A stretch of DNA of 64,000 nt from Rhynchospora pubera. Lineage: Eukaryota; Streptophyta; Magnoliopsida; Poales; Cyperaceae. The position numbers and the translations under genes were made by a program. Location: positions 48,596,812-48,660,811 of the forward strand of contig CM051461.1 of assembly GCA_028095005.1 (NCBI GenBank), read 5' to 3'. The notes beneath the pieces were generated by a model. The model was not told the DNA's origin. It ran no database searches and worked only from the letters and a program-made list of their open reading frames with translations. Shown piece after piece: positions 48,759 through 59,900 of the stretch (the stretch's first letter is position 1; each line of letters starts with the position of its first letter).

Positions 48759-49350
48759 AGCAAAGACGTTTTCTTCTATCTCTTCCTCTTCCCTCTATTA
48801 TTTCTCTCCATTTTCTGAGCAGCAAAAACGCGCCCTACTCCCTCTCTTCTTCCTTACGGAGGGAAAAATTGTAGCTCACCCCATCTCTTATTTCTCACCA
48901 AACGGGAAATCGCCGCCTACTCCTCTTCTTCTACCCTCGCCTCACCACCGATCCATCTTCGCCAATCGATTCTTTTCCTTGCAATTGCTATCTTTTGAAC
49001 AGAGGGACCAACGCATGGAAAAAATGAGAGACCAACCCTAAATCTGTTATTTCCCAACTCCTCTCCTAATCGGGTATGCCCCAATACGAATTTATGTGTA
49101 AGCTCCTTAATTTTATGATATTAATCTGATTTTCCTTTGCTGCAATTTTTTTAGGATTGATTTAGTCTTAACAACAATAATATAGGATTGATTTCCGTTA
49201 TTTAGTTTCCTGAGAACTGCAATTTTGCGTTTGTTTATATGAAAACGAGCTGATGCAATCTGGTACCTAAAGTAAGGTACAAAGGATGTGCTTTTACAAG
49301 ACTCAATTGAAGTACTTATGTGATATTGAAAAATAATTAAATTTAATTAG
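48759..49350 (+). other. UTR-like stretch before the UBA5 fragment
   Basis: 48770-49060 is CT-rich and less AT-rich, resembling a plant 5' UTR or first exon. It might be the former upstream part of the UBA5 copy, but I cannot match it to the UBA5 N-terminus. Confidence 0.3.
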
Positions 49351-49788
49351 GGGATAGGAGGTGTTGGCAGTGTAGCTGTAGAGATGTTGACGAGGTTTGG
49401 CATTGGCGGCCTGTTGCTATATAACTGATACAGTTGAGTTAGCTAATATGAATTGGCTCTTCTTTAGACCAGATCAGGTGACTCTTTCTCAGCCTCTTTT
49501 TACAATTTGTATATCCTGAAAACAAAAAATGACATATTAAACAGTAATTTACCATGAAGCTAGGCTACATTTTATGCAAATCTGTCCTTTGCAAACTACA
49601 TATCCCCCTTAATTGCTAGGAATGAATGATTACGATCATGGAAGCGCACTTTAGGATTATTGGAATACAAATACAATTTGTAGTAATTTACCCCCTTCCT
49701 TATGTTCACTTTGTTTTAGGTCGGTATGACAAAAACTGATGTGGTTGTCCAATCTCTTTCGGATATAAATCCAAATGTTGTGTTGGAG
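49351..49788 (+). pseudogene. UBA5 (UFM1-activating E1) pseudogene fragment
   Basis: Two exons remain. 49351-49477 reads GIGGVGSVAVEMLTRFGIG then LLLY, the nucleotide-binding loop and start of the adenylation domain of UBA5. A 2-base loss after LLLY shifts the frame; beyond it the text continues as VELANMN-LFFRPDQ in another frame. 49720-49788 reads VGMTKTDVVVQSLSDINPNVVLE, intact. Both keep AG acceptors and GT donors, so this is a genomic copy and not a processed one. The rest of the gene, including the catalytic Cys region, was not found. UBA5 normally activates the ubiquitin-like protein UFM1. Confidence 0.88.
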
Positions 49789-50345
49789 GTACATATTTAT
49801 ATCTGATATTAGTGGTTATGTGTCTAACTTTGTTACTGATTCAATTTATTATTTTGTCGTGTTAGTATTACATTAATTTATATATTTGTTTAAGCTGATG
49901 CCTTGCAGTTATGTGAGTTATTTGTTTGCTTCAGTTTTGCAAGTTGATTAAATTAGTCTGTAGTGTCCACAGTTGACCCTAATTTTTGTAATTTATTGTT
50001 AAAAGAAATATTTTTTTGACAGAAAATAGGGTCTAGCCCCTATCTTATGATTAATTGCATAAGTTTTACATATTTATGGCGCCTAAAAAATTGTTAAAAT
50101 AAATATTGTAGGTGAATTATCTTTTTGATTAATGACGCCTCAAGTGTTCGCGAGATCAATGTACGCAAGTACTGACTTCACCTTTTTTTTTTTAAGATTC
50201 TTCAAAATTTATGGCTGATTTTCAAATTACCTTAACTTCTGCCTGATTTTTTTAACAAATTATCTTAGTTTATTTGATTTTAGATGGTGACAAGGACGAA
50301 AAGTTTCTGAGCTTTTGATAATTAGCAATCCCACAATAACAAATA
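49789..50345. other. Gene-free stretch
   Basis: AT-rich. I looked for further UBA5 exons and found none. Confidence 0.45.
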
Positions 50346-50350
50346 TTTTT

Positions 50351-52857
50351 TGTCACACTCCAAAACTCAAGGTAATATGACATGTAAATCCCAACAAAAT
50401 CAGTCCTTTTTTACCCACATTGCATACCCAATTTGTACCACATTCACATAGCATATTATATCACTACTATTATCACAAGCACAAAAAAAAAATAAGTTCT
50501 AAAATGATAAAGTGTGCAACATAGCATGGAAGTATCAATCATACAAATGACATAAGTGTGGTAATGGCCTCGATACATATCGTACCCAAATATAGTACAT
50601 ACAAAAATGGTACACAAGTCTCAAAATGGAGGCCATACACGATACCTAGTAGTGATAATAATGAGGACAATAAGGCCTAATCTCGCTCGACTCCAACACT
50701 GGAATCCGCCTCAAAACCTGGAACCCATAACAAAAAGTGGAACGGTGAGAAATAAAATTTCTCAGTGCGGTATTCAGTTCCAGTCACATGAATCTTACCT
50801 TTCATGTTTAAGAATCAAATACAAACAAAAAGAATAACAAAAAAAAATAATAATCCGTAATGCATATGAAAAGATTGAATGCCAACAAGTACATAGATAC
50901 GATTCAGAGATCATTAAAGTAATAATAAAAGTTGGCATTTTATTTGGACATACAATAATATAAGGGCTGGTTCTTAATCAATCACTTTCATTTACACAAT
51001 CCATGACATACAAGAAGTCACAAATAGTACCATACTTGTCATTTTCAATTTACCACCCATACCCCGTCTAGATTCGAGAATACTGGGCCCTGTGCAAGAG
51101 CGCTCAACTACACAGCGATTCGGCGGCACGGTAGCTAGCCGGCCCCGAACGAAAATATGTAAATCTGGTATATCGAACAAGTAGTACTCATACACTTGCA
51201 TTTCAACAATTTCAAGTGATTTACCATTCAACATGAATATAAATATCAGTCAAGTAAATAACAATTATATGTCAATTGAGATGATAAAAAGATGCAATTC
51301 ATTGACTTCAACATGCAAGAATAAAATGCATTTAATTCCTAAAAATAAAAATTCAGATTCATGTGAAATCCGCACCTGACAAAAGCAACACGTCTACTCG
51401 TCTCCCTCCTCGGCAACACCCGCACCGATATCCTCGCCTCCTATATCTATAAATTAACCAAATCCTAAATTAAACCCTTAAAATTCCTAAATTAAATAAA
51501 AATTCCAGATTTGAAAAAGAACATAATTTGCTTCATAACTTTCATGTTAGCTTATAAAACAATGAGTTATCATGTCCAAATGCATCTACAATATAACCAT
51601 GTTAAGTAGCACCATGCATAATGTCATTCTACTCTATTTTTCATGTCAAATTTCATGAATAATGGAATGATTGCTTGCTGTCCAAAATTTGATCATATAG
51701 TGTTTTATGCATGCAAGCCATTTAAATATGAAAATATATTTCCTAAGCTATAACTTCATGCACTTATAAATATGAAGTACTAAAATGTAAATGTATGCAA
51801 AAATTCCCTAACAATTCACCTCCTTATCAAAAAGGACAGATTTTAAAAGAAACAAAAGAAGTATTTATGCAAAGATTAAATGCTCAAACAACACAAGATC
51901 ATACATGCATTTTCAACAAGTTAATACTTGCATTAATATTCTCAAAATCTTCATAAAAACCCCTAAACTTATAAAATTTCAGAAATTAGTTAAAGTAACT
52001 ACAAATGCCACATATTACCATAAGAAAATTTGTATTGCATCATGCACAACCAAAAACCTCAAAAATTATCAATAAATTCGAAATCCTCATACTTTTCAAC
52101 ACAAAATCTGGATTTTTACTTCAAAATCCGAAATTTATTATTTTTAACTTAAATAAAATCTAGATCATGCATTTTTGTTTGCATGCAAGGTTTAAAAATT
52201 GTCATGAACTCTAAATATCATATAAACCTCAAACAAAAAGTTTAGATATTATTCATTTACCACAATAACCAAAGATTTAACTAAAATCACTATTTTTCAA
52301 CCATGCAAAGTGGAAAACCGAAATAAATGATGGAAAAGGAAAAACTTACATGAAAATTGCTCAAAACCGAAAATAAACAACTTGCATGTTCATCTCTTGA
52401 CTTCTACTATCCATTTCCCATTTTTCCCGAATTTTTCAGATTTTTCTACTAATTTTTGTGCTTGGTTTTGTGTTGGCCGAAATTAGAGGAAGAAGAGAGA
52501 AATGAGATGGGTTTTGTTGTTTTTGTTTTTTTTTCCCTATTTCTTGGCTGCTGCTCACGGTGGGAGAGAGAAGTGAGAAAGATAGGGAAATTAATGACTT
52601 GTTTTAATTAAGGTGGGAGAAAGTGTGAGAGGGAAATGTATGGTGCCTCCAAAAAAATGAACCCAATGTGTTATGGATGATATGACTTGTGCAGAATTTA
52701 TTTTCATGACATGAATATGCTAATGAAAATTATAATTATGCATTATGCAAGAACTTATTTAATTAATATGCATGAAATATTTATTAAAATATATATTGTT
52801 TGTGCTTATTTATTATATATATAAAAAAATTAAAACTAAAATTTTAGAAATGTTACA
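50351..52857. mobile_element. Solo LTR of about 2.5 kb
   Basis: Starts TGTCACACTCC and ends AAATGTTACA, with TTTTT on both sides (50346-50350 and 52858-52862). No internal region, primer site or second LTR is nearby. The sequence looks like a Ty3/gypsy-type LTR. The strand is uncertain. The T5 duplication is low-complexity and therefore weak evidence. Confidence 0.65.
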
Positions 52858-53043
52858 TTTTTTGTATTGGCTTTATACATCCATGCATCCTAGACATACT
52901 ATTTCAAATTATTGATTCTCATATTGGTATTTTAAATGAGTCTAAAGAATTTTGAATTATATTTGTGTAGTAGTCTTCAATTTTGATGTGTATAGCTTAG
53001 GGAATATGTTAGATATTAACAACTTAGGTTTGCTCATACTTAT

Positions 53044-53200
53044 GGGGGCGTTTGGATGAGAGAAGAAAAATGTGGAAGAAGGAAGAAAGAAGAAAAAATA
53101 TTATAAACAATCCAAACTCTTCACAAAGTTACACACTTCCCAATACTTCTTCCCACTTCTTCCCTTCTTCCCTTCTTCCCACACCTATCCAAACGCACCC
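53044..53200. mobile_element. MITE of the GTTTGGATG family
   Basis: 157 bp with ends GGGGGCGTTTGGAT and an inverted GGGTGCGTTTGGAT. The core CAATCCAAACTCTTCACAAA is shared with the other three family members. Confidence 0.78.
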
Positions 53201-53734
53201 ATAGAACTAATCAAATTGTGGATGGTACAAAGAAAAGAGGTACGATCAGGTTTCTTAATGGCGCATAGAGGAAAAAAAACGCAACTTAATTTTATAAGAT
53301 GATCTAATTTGATGCTTGGTTTGCTTTGAATGTGACTTTGTGCAAAGAGTAGCTGTTCAGTTTCATTTACTATAATATTTTTTTGTTGAAAACATAACGT
53401 CCATTAGGTGCTTGATGTAATGCCCGTAGCAAATTTTGCCAATTATAAGTTGGTACGATATCTGTTGCTACTCCATACCATTTTCAGTTAGCCTTTATTT
53501 ATTTATAGTAAAAAAAGCATTAACAAAATGTGTACTAACATATAGGCTATGTTTTAATTAGTAGGATTCTTCGTTTGACCTTTGAACAACTCACTTGGCT
53601 GTAAATCATTCATGCTTTAGGGCCATCTGGTAAATACTGTTATTTTTCTAACAAACTCACAAGCTTCCGACAATAATAGAAATGAACATTACTGGTTGCA
53701 AAGAAACTGAGAAAGATAGAAGTCTGAACTAACA

Positions 53735-53835
53735 AGATATACTATGGAAAAAATGTTCAGGTCAGCGAGATGGAGAGCGAGAAGAACAATATCAAGTCTG
53801 CCTTTAAGCTCCATTTTCATGCCTCCCCCAGGTAC
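53735..53835 (-). pseudogene. Probable relic of a third TAR-like exon 1
   Basis: The plus-strand blocks AAAATGTTCAG, GAGAGCGAG, AACAATA and AAG occur in the same order and near-same spacing as in exon 1 of copy A (48234-48275). They cover the hydrophobic N-terminal segment. The minus-strand frame gives a GRLDIVLLALHLADLNIF-like string comparable to AKVYLVLFSLSFLLNIF. No EGF domain follows. This is a short, weak match. Confidence 0.35.
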
Positions 53836-55126
53836 TGAAGATAAAAGGAAAAAAAGTAGTGATTTTTTTTATTCGGAATCATTATTGAAAACTTATATTA
53901 CATTCCAGGTACCAAAAGTTGAATGGCATACACTGACGATGGTGCTTATTCCAACGGAGTGAGTCGACCAACTGTTCAATCAGAAAAAACAGTCATTACT
54001 GATGGGTCGTGCTGATAGAATGCAGTTTATAAGACGATAAAGAAAGGTGGGAGAAAAAACAGCCATTAGTAATATTTTTGTTTACTGTTCATGCTTCAAG
54101 TGCATACTAAGGTGTTTAAATGAACAAACACCTTACAGATTGAATCTTAGCCGAGGGCCACTACAAATAAAAGAAAATAACTATAACAAAAGATAACAAT
54201 ATAATTTTTTTTTTCTAACATAGATTGCCCACAAACTTAAATCAGTCAACCAACCAGTGCAAGTACCAAAGTCATCTTGAATCCTCAAAATAAATTGCTT
54301 TGCAGAAAGAAGTTATGGATGTGCCTATCAAATCACGAACCCATTATAATGAGAGATGATGGAACCATGGGACCCAAGTCATTTTGAACCAGTCAAGGAC
54401 CATGGGACCCATGATGAGATGATTTGCTCTACAGAATGCCAGTATGTGGGAACTGCAAAAAGTGCAGATGATAATCCATGTTTGTATCGAGCTGAGGACT
54501 TATGAATTAAGGTTTGATTTCTTTTTCCTTTTCTTAACTTTTGTTGATGGGAATTACTAAAAAAAAAAGAAACCTCTTATATATTGTGCAACATATATAT
54601 TGCACAGTCATGTGATTCTTTTATTTTTTTGCTTCAAAAATTATGCGATAAGATCATCTTGCAAAAATGGAGCAGGTATTTTTTTAGACAAGTTGGCAGG
54701 GGATGTCAACAAATCTTCTGAAAATAAACTTAGCTCGTCCCTTTTTGGCTGCTAGGCTCAAGAGTCAAGAGCGATCTTTTCGTTCTTCCCATCTAAGCCA
54801 TCAAAATTAGATGCAAAAAAACTATATATATATAGAGAGAGAGATAAATGTGTTTGAGCAAAAACATTCTGTCGCATATGACAAAATAAAAAAAATAAAT
54901 AAAAACATTCTGTTTCTTTTTACTATAAAAAATGTCCTTGTGGGCAAATTGAGAAACAAAACAAATGTTTAGGCAATAAAGTTATATTGTACAATTTATC
55001 AGCGATACAGGTAAATGTGTTGTTCAATTTATTTTTTAATTAGATTAAAAATCAAAATATATTGTTGCTTTGTCTAACAATTGATATCTAAACACAGATC
55101 AAACCGACCAAATAGCATAAATAGAT
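53836..55126. other. Gene-free stretch with exon-like bits
   Basis: 54390-54506 is open for about 37 codons (ending ..NPCLYRAEDL then stop) with protein-like composition, and 53909-53961 follows an AG acceptor. Neither is recognised. The rest is AT-rich. Confidence 0.3.
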
Positions 55127-55146
55127 ACACGCTAGATCTAGCGTGT
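55127..55146. repeat. Perfect 20-bp palindrome
   Basis: ACACGCTAGATCTAGCGTGT equals its own reverse complement over 20 bases, in AT-rich DNA. It could be a dimeric protein-binding site or chance; no gene lies nearby. Confidence 0.9.
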
Positions 55147-55661
55147 CATGCCTCTTGGATCCATACGTAAATGTGCCATCCGTTTTCATTGCAGATTAGA
55201 AACAAACTATCCAGGTGATACATTTCTATGAATTTAAATGAAATAATGTTTTTAATTTAGTAGAATAAAATACTATCATGAGCTCAATCAAATTTGTAAA
55301 ATTTTTAATTTATTTATTATAAGTCAAGCAAATAAAAATTTGATGGAATAAGAATGTGTTAAAATAATTTAGTAATTTTTTTTACTGCTCAATCTTATAC
55401 TAAATTTACACATCATCCATTATAAATATAAATTTCAACATTTTTGAATTTATAATTTGAAGCTAATACGATTAATTTTGAAGTTAAAGTCACAAAGTAT
55501 GGTTAAAACGTAATGATATCATCTTCAATAACAAAAGTATACCTACAACTAAAAATATACTAATTTAAAATTGTAATCTGCTTGTTTTCTGGACACGCAA
55601 CTTGGAGGAACAGATGAAGCACTTGGTCAAAAACCTAATGCCACAAGACTGGAGTCACATT

Positions 55662-56345
55662 TAGGGATGAAAACGGATCGGATACGGACCGGATGTTGGT
55701 CTTCCCATATCCGCATCCGCATTTTTTTTCCGGATACCAATACGAATACGAATGCATTCGGATACGGATACGGTTCGGATATTAAACGGATACGAATACG
55801 GTTTGGATATTATCGGATACGGAGTCGAATACGAATATATTTTGTCGGATACGGATTTCATTTTAATCTTTATTATTTATTTATAATAGTAGTTTCTATA
55901 AATATAATGATATTCAATATACTCATGTCTATGTTAGTATTTTGTCAATATTAGAGAAAAAAATTAATTTCAGTATTGTTATCATTTATAATCGTCTCAA
56001 TTAATAGAAAGTAAAAATAATTTTATGTTACTAGTCCAAATAAAAATATTTATTATAAGAAAATTTATTTAATAAAAATTAAGTATTATCTAATTAAAAG
56101 TATTCTCTAATATAGAGAAGTAATTATATTATATTAATCATCTTATGACGTTAAAGATACGGATAAACGGATTAATATTTATCGGATACGGATAATATCC
56201 ATGTCGGATACGGATAAAGAGCGGATATTGGTCTTCCCATATCCGCATCCATATTTTTTTGACGGATACGGATACGAATACGGATATATTCGGATACGGA
56301 TACAATTCGGATATTACGCGTATTTTTCGGATTCGAATACGAAAC
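55662..56345. repeat. Two blocks of GGATACGGATACGAATACG repeats
   Basis: Block 1 (55662-55860) and block 2 (56157-56345) are rich in GGATACG(G/A)ATACG units and share a direct copy of TTGGTCTTCCCATATCCGCA (55694 and 56229). The left edge TAGGGATGAAAACGG resembles a hAT terminus, but no matching right end was found. Spurious frames here encode IRIRI-like strings. Confidence 0.7.
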
Positions 56346-56946
56346 CACATTCCACTAAAAGAGGCGATTGCACAGTCAGATATCGCTGGAGCGGGAGACA
56401 CCATGCTTCAGCAATGGGTTGCAGTTTATTGAAGGATGTGCTACTTGACACTGTCCCAGTTTTACAATCTTTCAAGATGTGTTGTTCTTGGTTGTAATAA
56501 CTAGGTGAAAACTTTTCTATGCACTGTTGTGTTTTTGCAAAATTAGGATGATATGTTGAGCTACTTTGTGTTTGACGAGTTAGGAAGTTTTGGAGCTACT
56601 CTAGAAATAAGTTGTTTTGGAATTTAGATGGTACGAAATTAGCTGTAATCGGAGATAATTTTTCTTTGTTGTACTTTGTTTCATTTATCAAAATGAAACT
56701 GGGTGGGCGCTCCCACTTTTTTTCGAAAAAAAAAAATATATATATATATACCATATTACCATCATACATCTTAATCAACAGTTTGTTGATCACATTGTAG
56801 TGTACTATCTTATAATCATACATAGCCGGATCAAAGCGAATATGGTACGTTATAATCAACATCTAATTGATCACATACCATGTATAAATTGTTTTATAAC
56901 AATCAACGCCACGTTGATTATGAATTTTTCATTAATAAATGTACAA

Positions 56947-59900
56947 TCAGAACGAACTGATTTCGCTGGTATTCTCATCAGAGGAGGCAACAAGAGGCTT
57001 GAACTTCTGTAGAAGCATTTCAAAATTGTCGTCTGTCTTGAGAAGACTTAACCGGGTGTACTGTGTGCTCGATCCAAATTTTGTGCCGCCACGTGAAATA
57101 ATACCGCCTTTCATTAGTACCTCGGCACAATCTGCGTCTTCTTCATTCTCACATTTTAACCATGCATAAGCTGTTATATTCCAAAAATTGATTTGCTTAT
57201 ATCCGTACCATAATATCCAATCAGTACTGGAAACAGAAAAATATGATCTCCCCAAAATAACTTTAAAAAATCAATTGGTTCAGCCAAAGAAAAAAAGAAA
57301 AAACTAATTTGGCTTCAAATTACTTAATCGAAACTGAAAATTTAATATTCTTTTGAGATTCACTTTACACCTAATTTAACAGTCTAATGCTTGAAGCTGA
57401 TCATTTGAACAACAATTCTGAATTAATTTCAACTATGCTCTGATCTAACTTGGTATATTGCCATGACCATTTGTCAACTCTAAACCGAGCATTTCCCTAA
57501 TATTAAAACACATTTCTTATTTGGAAGACCGATACATTTCTGTAATACATCTAGAGTTAAAAAATGGAAAAGAATAACCTGGAGAGGGATCTCTGATCTT
57601 CTTAAAATAGGTGCAATATTGAGGCGACAACTGCTGAAGCGAAAAACGGCTCGAAGAGTTAACAAGTGCTTGCAACCTCTGCCATCTTTTCCTCAGTTTG
57701 TTGAATCCAAACTCGAAAATATCCGCGTTACTACCAATTTCAGCTAAAATCACCTTAACATAATTAAAGATTCGGCTCTGTGTGTCCCGTGATGCACCCA
57801 TACTATTGTACTGCAAGTAATTTGATACCTTGTTGTACACATTCTCATCCTTTATAAATGCCCACCTGAAAGTAAAGTAATTTAAGATCGGAAAGTTCGG
57901 TACATTCTGATACATTCAAAATCAAACAGGCAAACTTGTGACGCCTTCAATATTGAGAAATACTAAACATACCCAAACCGACTGCCTGCATGGCCAGATA
58001 ATTTTGACACTGTAAAAATCATGACATCTCCATCTGCTGGTTCTGGTATGGCTGTGAAGTGGGGCCAATAGTATGCATGATCATAGATAACAGAGGAACC
58101 ACCAAGAACCGAATCACACAATAAACAGTCAGGGTTGTTTGGGGATGTCACAAATTCTACGAAGTTTGTTTTGTTTGAATTTCTCCATTTGGCTGTCGCT
58201 CCTTCCCATTCGTAATCTCGCCCGTTAAATAGTTCAGTCTGTTCTTTGTACATCTGAAATGTTAATTGCTTTCGTTAATGTTCACGAGATTTTGCAAGAT
58301 ATTTTATTTTGAAGGTTAACTTTTAAAATCTATTATATATTATCTTTGTAATTATATCATCATCATTATCATTTGTTTATTAATTTATTACTGTTGTGGT
58401 TAGTTATTCTTATTATATTATTTTTATTTCTAAATTTTATAATTTGAGCATGGATGATTTTCTTTTGCAATATTTTAGGCAGATGAGAAATGGAACATAG
58501 AAGTGATTAGTTGATATATACTGGGTAATAAGGAACAGTTGCGACTACACTGGCAGGTGAGCTGGTATTCTCCGGTGAGAGTGCGTAGACCAAGGCATTG
58601 ATCAGCTGGGTCGATCCTGTACCAAACACAAGGTACTTGCCATCGGTGATGGCGTTTCCAACTGCTGCATGGAGGAGGCGAATGTGGTTCTCGAGCTCAA
58701 GAGATTTGAAGTGGTCGGTGGTGGAATAGCTCATCCTGTGCCATCCTGACAGCACCACTGCACCCTTTGCTGCATGCTGCATCCAGTACGGCTCCAAGAA
58801 TAAAGGATCTCCACTGCACTCATCATAAATTGTATTAAAGTAAAAAAAAAAAGGTCAAATTTGATAAAACAGGTATTTGATCATGCATTTTGGCAAATTT
58901 TACGAGCTGTCAAATTTTATCCCCTTACATATTGGTTCATAGGTCAGCAAAAAAATTAATTGGGGAAAAAATAAAAAAGAAGATGCAGAGGAAGAAGAAA
59001 AACACACTGTGTCACATATATTTTGCATCAAAAGTTGTAATAACTTCTCTCCTTGTTAGTATTTCAATTCGATCTCAAAACATCGGACTGTTGAAATATC
59101 AATAGGAGAGACAGATCATGAATATTTGTGGTAAAAGAGAGAGTATAATTTTTTTTTATTATTATTTTCAACGCTTCGGGTCTATTGAAATTCAATTTCA
59201 TAAATGTGTGTGATTCTCGACTCCATACGATCAAATAACATTTGCTGATTTGCATTATTCAAATAGTACAAAATTAGATCGTTTGCTACACAATTTTGAT
59301 TAGGTTTTCTCATCCTGTTCTTACAAAATAATCAATACATCACTATTTAAAGCACTGTTTTGTGTTATGATGCAAAATGCTGGAGTAACAGTATTCAAAA
59401 GTATATTTCATTCTCTGTGTAATAAATATTGCATAGTAACAATTCATTTATTGTTTGGATTGTAATATTAGAACCCATAGGCATGCATGACTTGTAAATA
59501 AAGTTTAAATTACCATGTATGGCATCTGTTTTGATGTCAAATGTTGCCTTCTAACATTAAGTCGGAATGGTATATGTAAAATGGTTATTAGAATTGATGT
59601 ATTTGTATGATACCCCTGTGGTAGCTACTTGCAACAGAAGAACATATACATGTACGTGCATAGCAATAGGGATAAAGTTTATTTGAGTACGGAGTACCAC
59701 ATGTACCGGCTTCATTAAGTTGAAAAATAGCATTCTAATTACTTTGTATATGTCTTGTAAAAACCGATATAGATGGCGCTCTGTAACATATGGTATAAGT
59801 TAGGCCGTGCCTGTCAACGCTATTCTGATAATAAAGTTGTTTGTGTACAGATGCAAAATACGTAGAGCCCAATAAAAAAATACGGAGTAAAAAAAAAAAA

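Noticed and set aside
50992..51234. 80-codon minus-strand frame in the solo LTR
   Set aside because: Within LTR sequence and without any family resemblance.
55661..56404. Proteins with IRIRI/YPYP repeats on both strands
   Set aside because: Direct products of the GGATACG DNA repeat; not real genes.
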